64,000 bases of DNA from CALKXV01 sp965228905 (lineage in GTDB: Bacteria; Pseudomonadota; Alphaproteobacteria; Rhodobacterales; Rhodobacteraceae). Under the pieces are notes generated by a model. The model ran no database searches and had not been told where the DNA came from. It saw only the letters and a list, made by a program, of their open reading frames with translations. This document shows, one piece after another, positions 60,094 through 64,000 of this stretch. The stretch covers positions 868,001 through 932,000 of the forward strand of contig CBDDII010000002.1 of the NCBI GenBank assembly GCA_965228905.1. Reading direction: 5' to 3'. The position numbers and the translations under genes were made by a program. Position 1 is the first letter of the stretch, and every line of letters starts with the position of its first letter.

Positions 60094-60783
60094 TCAGGTG
60101 TTGAATTTCGGTGTGGCACCAGCGATTTGAGCTTCGGCGCGGGCGATATCGGCGGGGGTGGTCACCTTGAAATTGGCCTCACTGCCTTCGACCAGCCGCA
60201 CCAACAGCCCGGCGGCGCGGGCGACCTCGACGTCGTCCAGCGCCTTGCCCTTGTGTTTGCGGTGCGCGGTCAGGATCTTCTTGAAACGAAACCCCTGGGG
60301 TGTCTGCGCCCGCCAGAGGTTGCGGCGATCCTTCGGGCTGATCGCAAAACCGCCATCGGCACGCCAAATGGCATCGACAACCGGGACCGCGACGAAACCG
60401 CCGTCGTGTACGTCAAGCACCGAAAGCACGCCGCGAATGGCCTCGTGGGTCACGAAAGGTCGTGCGGCGTCGTGGATCAGGACCTTTTCGGGGGGATCAT
60501 TGGCGAGGGCCTCAAGCCCCGCGCGCACCGAGGCGGCGCGGGTTTCCCCGCCGACGACGGGTTCTGTCAGGCGCGGATCGTCGATATCGGCAAGTGCGGC
60601 GTCGTAGGCGGGCCGGTCATTTTGGCCGATCACGGTGGTGATGCGCGTTACCTCGCTCAGCGAAAGAAAGACGCTCAAAGTGCGCGACAGGATGGTTTGG
60701 CCTGCAAGCTCTACGTACTGCTTTGGCACATCGGTGCGCGCCCGGGTGCCACGGCCGGCGGCTACGATCAGGACGGCACTCAC
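60094..60783 (-). CDS. ispD: 2-C-methyl-D-erythritol 4-phosphate cytidylyltransferase
   Basis: 229-residue enzyme of the MEP isoprenoid pathway, transferring CMP to methylerythritol phosphate. The nucleotide-binding N-terminus VLIVAAGRGTRARTDVPKQYVELAGQ, the VLIHDAARPFVT motif and AQTPQGFRF are all conserved. It is a stand-alone IspD here; no ispF domain is fused to or follows the gene, although IspDF fusions are common in alphaproteobacteria. The tRNA-Ser gene follows on the same strand. Confidence 0.96.
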   Translation of the reverse strand: MSAVLIVAAGRGTRARTDVPKQYVELAGQTILSRTLSVFLSLSEVTRITTVIGQNDRPAYDAALADIDDPRLTEPVVGGETRAASVRAGLEALANDPPEKVLIHDAARPFVTHEAIRGVLSVLDVHDGGFVAVPVVDAIWRADGGFAISPKDRRNLWRAQTPQGFRFKKILTAHRKHKGKALDDVEVARAAGLLVRLVEGSEANFKVTTPADIARAEAQIAGATPKFNT

Positions 60784-60992
60784 GTGGCCAGCCTTGCGGT
60801 CTGACAGCCCGGGGACCGATAGAAAGGTGGATCGGTCTCACGCCTGTCGTGCAACTTGCTTGCCTTTTTCATCTTGCCCATCACGTGCCGACCCTAATTC
60901 CTTACAAAGCATGGCACTTCTGGCGGGCAAGGTGAAGCGGCGAGCTTGGGCAACGGGTGGGACAGGGCATTTCCACTGGCCGTACCTTCGAT

Positions 60993-61919
60993 TCAGGTCG
61001 GAGAGCGGCGCAGGGCCGTGGGGGTGGTGCCGAATTCCCGGCGGAAGGCACGGGTCAGGGCGGTCGGGTCGGTATAACCCGTTCGATTTGCGATCTCGGC
61101 CACGCTTTCGCGGGTCTGTTCGACGCGCCGACGCGCTTCGGCCAGCCGGATGGACCGATAGATTGCGGCCGGGCTTTGGCCCGCCTGTTTCTGAAAAACC
61201 TGTTCCAGCGCGCGTTGCGCCATGCCGATTTCCGTCGCTATATCGCTGATTAGCAACGGGTTTTCTATGTTTCGCCGCATCAGGGCGGCGGCGGCACGTA
61301 GTGCCTTGTGATCCGGCAGTGCGTGGGTCGGATCCATCTGGGGATCCCGCTCGCCGTACATGAACAAGGCGGCGACCTCCAACGACAGGGTCGCTCCGTG
61401 CTCGGCTGCGATGAGCGCCAGCATCAGGTCAAGCGTCGTCGTCGCCCCGCCGCAACTGGCGCGGTCGCGGTCGATGACGAAACGGTCGCGGGTCACGATG
61501 ACTTCGGGAAAGGCTTCTTCCAAAGCGCCAAGCGTGTCCCAGTGCGAGGTCGCGCGATATCCGTCCAAAAGCCCCGCAGCCGCCAGAAGCCAACTGCCAG
61601 TGTCCAGCCCGACAAGCGTCTTGAAACGCTTTGCCGCGGTCCTCAGAACCTGGCGCCCGTGCAGGCGATCATGGCCAAGGTGCCAATAGCTGGGCATCAC
61701 GAACAGATAGTCGCCGCGCTGATGTCTCAACGCTTCGGCTTGCACCGGTAACCCACTGGAAGATTTTACGGTTCCGTCCTCCAGTCCGTGAAAGCTCCAC
61801 GAATAAATCTCTTTGCGCGACAGGGTGTTCGCCGCGCGGAGCGGTTCCACCGCATTGGCAAGGCAAAGCGCCGAAAAGCCTGGGTAAAGGAGCAGTGCAA
61901 AATGAATCGGTTTCTGCAT
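60993..61919 (-). CDS. GlxA-type AraC-family transcriptional regulator
   Basis: 308-residue regulator with an N-terminal DJ-1/PfpI-like domain (LLLYPGFSALCLANAVEPLRAAN, LDTGSWLLAAAGLLDGYRATSHWD) and a C-terminal AraC DNA-binding domain (ISDIATEIGMAQRALEQVFQKQAGQSPAAIYRSIR, then VAEIANRTGYTDPTALTRAFRREFG). The start at 61919 (MQKPIHFALLLYPGF) is chosen over the upstream open frame. It diverges from the acyl-CoA dehydrogenase gene across 73 bp and is probably its regulator; relatives include regulators of carnitine and arginine use. Confidence 0.9.
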   Translation of the reverse strand: MQKPIHFALLLYPGFSALCLANAVEPLRAANTLSRKEIYSWSFHGLEDGTVKSSSGLPVQAEALRHQRGDYLFVMPSYWHLGHDRLHGRQVLRTAAKRFKTLVGLDTGSWLLAAAGLLDGYRATSHWDTLGALEEAFPEVIVTRDRFVIDRDRASCGGATTTLDLMLALIAAEHGATLSLEVAALFMYGERDPQMDPTHALPDHKALRAAAALMRRNIENPLLISDIATEIGMAQRALEQVFQKQAGQSPAAIYRSIRLAEARRRVEQTRESVAEIANRTGYTDPTALTRAFRREFGTTPTALRRSPT

Positions 61920-61992
61920 GGTTTCCGTGAATACGGCATGGCGTCGGTCTGACACTAGGGCTACCGCTTGGAAAAGCGCAAGGGAGTTCACC

Positions 61993-63153
61993 ATGGATTT
62001 CGGCCTGACGGATGAACAGGAGATGATCGTTTCGACGGTGCGCAGCTTTGTCGAGAACGAGATCTATCCCCATGAGGCCGAGGTTGAGCGCACCGGTGAG
62101 GTGCCGCCGGACCTTGCCGAGCGTATCAGGCAAAAAACCATCGACCTTGGTTTCTACGCTTGCAACTTTCCCGAAGAGGTCGGCGGGGCGGGCCTGAGCC
62201 ATCTGGAATTCACACTGGTGGAGCGCGAGTTGGGGCGCGGGTCGATGGCGCTGACCCACTTCTTTGGCCGACCCCAGAACATCCTGATGGCCTGCAACGG
62301 CGAACAGCGCGAAAAGTACCTTTTCCCGGCGGTGCGCGGCGAACGGATGGACGCCCTTGCCATGACCGAGCCGGACGCGGGTTCCGACGTGCGCGGCATG
62401 AAATGTACCGCCACGCGCGAGGGGGGCGACTGGATCGTCAACGGCTCAAAGCACTTTATATCTGGCGCGGACCATGCTGATTTCTTTATTGTTTTCGTCG
62501 CAACCGGTGTCGACGACACCCCAAGGGGGCCGAAAAAGCGGATCACCTGTTTCCTGGTCGACCGGGGGCATCCGGGGTTCGAGGTGCGCGACGGTTACAA
62601 CTCGGTCAGTCATCGCGGCTATAAGAATTGTATCCTGTCGTTCGATGACTGCCGCTTGCCCGATGCGCAGGTTCTGGGCGAGGTGGATGGCGGTTTTGCC
62701 GTGATGAACGAATGGCTTTATGCCACCCGCCTGACTGTCGCTGCCTTCAGCGTGGGACGTGCGCGGCGGTGTTTCGACATGGCGGTCAGCTATGCCGCCG
62801 AGCGAAAGCAGTTCGGCCAAGAGATCGCCAGGTTCCAGGGCGTCAGTTTCCAGGTGGCCGACATGATCACCGAGATCGACGCGGCGGATTTCCTGACACT
62901 GGCCGGTGCGTGGCGGCTGGATCAGGGGCTTCCGGCGAACCGCGAGATTGCTTCGGCCAAAGTCTATGCCACCGAAATGCTGGCGCGGGTTACGGATACG
63001 ACACTGCAGATTTATGGCGGAATGGGGTTAATGGACGATTTCCCCATCGAACGGTTCTGGCGCGATGCGCGGGTCGAGCGGATTTGGGACGGCACGTCGG
63101 AGATCCAGAGGCACATCATCGGGCGGGAGCTTTTCCGCCCCCTGGGTGCGTGA
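61993..63153 (+). CDS. Acyl-CoA dehydrogenase
   Basis: 386-residue FAD enzyme of the acyl-CoA dehydrogenase family. It starts MDFGLTDEQEMIVSTVRSFVENEI, with the FAD-contact motifs ALAMTEPDAGSDVRGM and YAAERKQFGQEIARFQ, and ends with IYGGMGLMDDFPIERFWRDARVERIWDGTSEIQRHIIGREL. It would desaturate an acyl-CoA, passing electrons to ETF. GGGAG precedes the ATG. It is coupled (TGATG) to an ADP-forming acyl-CoA ligase gene, so a free acid is probably activated then dehydrogenated; the acid is unknown. Confidence 0.92.
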   Translation: MDFGLTDEQEMIVSTVRSFVENEIYPHEAEVERTGEVPPDLAERIRQKTIDLGFYACNFPEEVGGAGLSHLEFTLVERELGRGSMALTHFFGRPQNILMACNGEQREKYLFPAVRGERMDALAMTEPDAGSDVRGMKCTATREGGDWIVNGSKHFISGADHADFFIVFVATGVDDTPRGPKKRITCFLVDRGHPGFEVRDGYNSVSHRGYKNCILSFDDCRLPDAQVLGEVDGGFAVMNEWLYATRLTVAAFSVGRARRCFDMAVSYAAERKQFGQEIARFQGVSFQVADMITEIDAADFLTLAGAWRLDQGLPANREIASAKVYATEMLARVTDTTLQIYGGMGLMDDFPIERFWRDARVERIWDGTSEIQRHIIGRELFRPLGA

Positions 63154-64000
63154 TGAAAGACCTGAGGCGGTTGCTGGCTCCACGGTCCATCGCCGTTGTC
63201 GGGGGGGGCGCGTGGTGCGCGAACGTCCTGCGCCAATGCCGCAAAATCGGCTTTGACGGCGCGGTCTGGCCTGTGCATCCGACCCGGGAGACATTCGAAG
63301 GTTATCCGGTTATCGCGACGCTCGAAGCCTTGCCCGAAGCCCCTGATGCGAGTTTCATCGGGGTAAATCGCGCCGCGACCCTTGATGTCGTGGAGAGCCT
63401 CCGCGCAAGGGGGGCGGGCGGTGCAGTGTGCTTTGCCTCGGGCTTTGCCGAGGCCGAAGCCGAGATGGCCGACGGGCGCGCCTTGCAGGCCCGGCTTTTG
63501 GAAGCGGCAGGGGATATGACGATCCTGGGGCCGAACTGCTATGGCCTGTTGAACATGCTGGACGGTGTGGCGCTTTGGCCCGACCATCACGGCTGTCAGC
63601 CGGTCGAAAGCGGTGTCGCGATCGTTGCGCAGTCGTCAAATGTCGCGATCAACATGACCATGCAGCGTCGTGGCCTGCCGCTGGCCTATGTTGTGACCGT
63701 CGGCAACGCGGCCCAGACCGACATGGCCGAGATCGGTATCGCGCTTTTGCAGGACACGCGGGTCACGGTTCTGGGGTTGTACCTGGAAGGCGTCGGCGAT
63801 CTTGACCGGTTTCAGGCCCTTGCCGCAGAGGCGAAACGGCTTGGCAAGCACATCGTTGCGCTGAAGGTCGGGGCGTCGGAGCAATCGCAAAGGGCGGCGG
63901 TGTCGCACACCGCCTCGCTGGCGGGAAGCGCGACGGGCGCAAGGGCGCTTTTCGAGCGTCTGGGGATCGGACAGGTGGACGGCATCGGCGCGTTCCTGGA
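63153..64000 (+). CDS. ADP-forming acyl-CoA ligase (acetyl-CoA synthetase alpha-like), 3' end outside window
   Basis: The frame stays open from ATG 63153 to the window end, giving at least 282 residues. The N-terminal CoA-binding Rossmann domain (LLAPRSIAVVGGGAWCANVLRQCRKIGF) and succinyl-CoA-ligase-like flavodoxin domain (ILGPNCYGLLN, AIVAQSSNVAINM) match the ADP-forming acetate/acyl-CoA synthetase family. The conserved phospho-histidine region AAVSHTASLAGS is visible near residue 252. The start overlaps the acyl-CoA dehydrogenase stop by one base (TGATG). The substrate acid cannot be assigned. Confidence 0.88.
   Translation, partial: MKDLRRLLAPRSIAVVGGGAWCANVLRQCRKIGFDGAVWPVHPTRETFEGYPVIATLEALPEAPDASFIGVNRAATLDVVESLRARGAGGAVCFASGFAEAEAEMADGRALQARLLEAAGDMTILGPNCYGLLNMLDGVALWPDHHGCQPVESGVAIVAQSSNVAINMTMQRRGLPLAYVVTVGNAAQTDMAEIGIALLQDTRVTVLGLYLEGVGDLDRFQALAAEAKRLGKHIVALKVGASEQSQRAAVSHTASLAGSATGARALFERLGIGQVDGIGAFL

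Overview
The window looks like chromosome from a high-GC alphaproteobacterium of the Rhodobacteraceae (Roseobacter-type). The indicators are a complete alphaproteobacterial sox cluster with diheme SoxA and SoxCD, a GlpVSTPQU-type glycerol ABC importer beside glpR-glpD, a tripartite tricarboxylate (TTT) sugar-acid type uptake operon, and a photorespiration/serine-cycle type gene set. I saw no transposase, integrase, phage gene or CRISPR array. Taxonomy is inferred from gene families only.

Layout. 1-2.5 kb: 3' end of a Ser/Thr kinase gene facing a zeta-toxin-like P-loop protein. 2.6-14.9 kb: a carbohydrate island. It has a GH1 beta-glucosidase diverging from an SDR plus gluconolactonase, a TetR regulator, and a long leftward set: tctC-tctB-tctA, a sugar isomerase, an enolase-superfamily dehydratase, a Gfo/Idh/MocA dehydrogenase, a DUF993 protein and a second isomerase. 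A nearly identical 20-bp element precedes both tctC and the Gfo/Idh gene and overlaps their likely -10 regions. 15.1-32.1 kb: sulfur oxidation. soxS-soxR-yeeE run leftward and soxVWXYZABCDEF run rightward, followed by a DUF302 gene, two tail-to-tail YeeE/YedE transporters, and soxH/soxG metallo-hydrolase genes. ATTC-N8-GAAT sites mark the soxS/soxV, soxX and soxG promoters and fit a persulfide-sensing ArsR-type SoxR. A symmetrical array of four perfect hairpins fills the soxB-soxC gap.

32.2-35.2 kb: a type I secretion ABC/HlyD pair without a visible substrate. 35.4-41.5 kb: an XRE regulator diverging from a reductase, glyA, a serine-glyoxylate aminotransferase and a hydroxypyruvate reductase, which together would interconvert glyoxylate, glycine, serine and glycerate. 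41.6-50.3 kb: glycerol uptake and oxidation (glpVSTPQU leftward, glpR-glpD rightward), with three phased AACGAA repeats between them. 50.4-55.9 kb: a mixed region with a MATE exporter, an FAD oxidoreductase, a DUF1127 protein, a secreted protein, a GlxA-type AraC regulator and a RidA protein. 56.0-59.7 kb: an NTF2-like/flavin monooxygenase fusion with its AcoR-like regulator, whose AAA+ domain is degenerate. 59.9-64.0 kb: tRNA-Ser(GCU), ispD, another GlxA-type regulator, an acyl-CoA dehydrogenase, and the start of an ADP-forming acyl-CoA ligase gene cut by the window edge.

The themes are chemolithotrophic gain of electrons from thiosulfate/sulfide and scavenging of small organic carbon (sugar acids, glycerol, C2 acids). 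All assignments come from reading translated sequence and motifs; no database search was possible.
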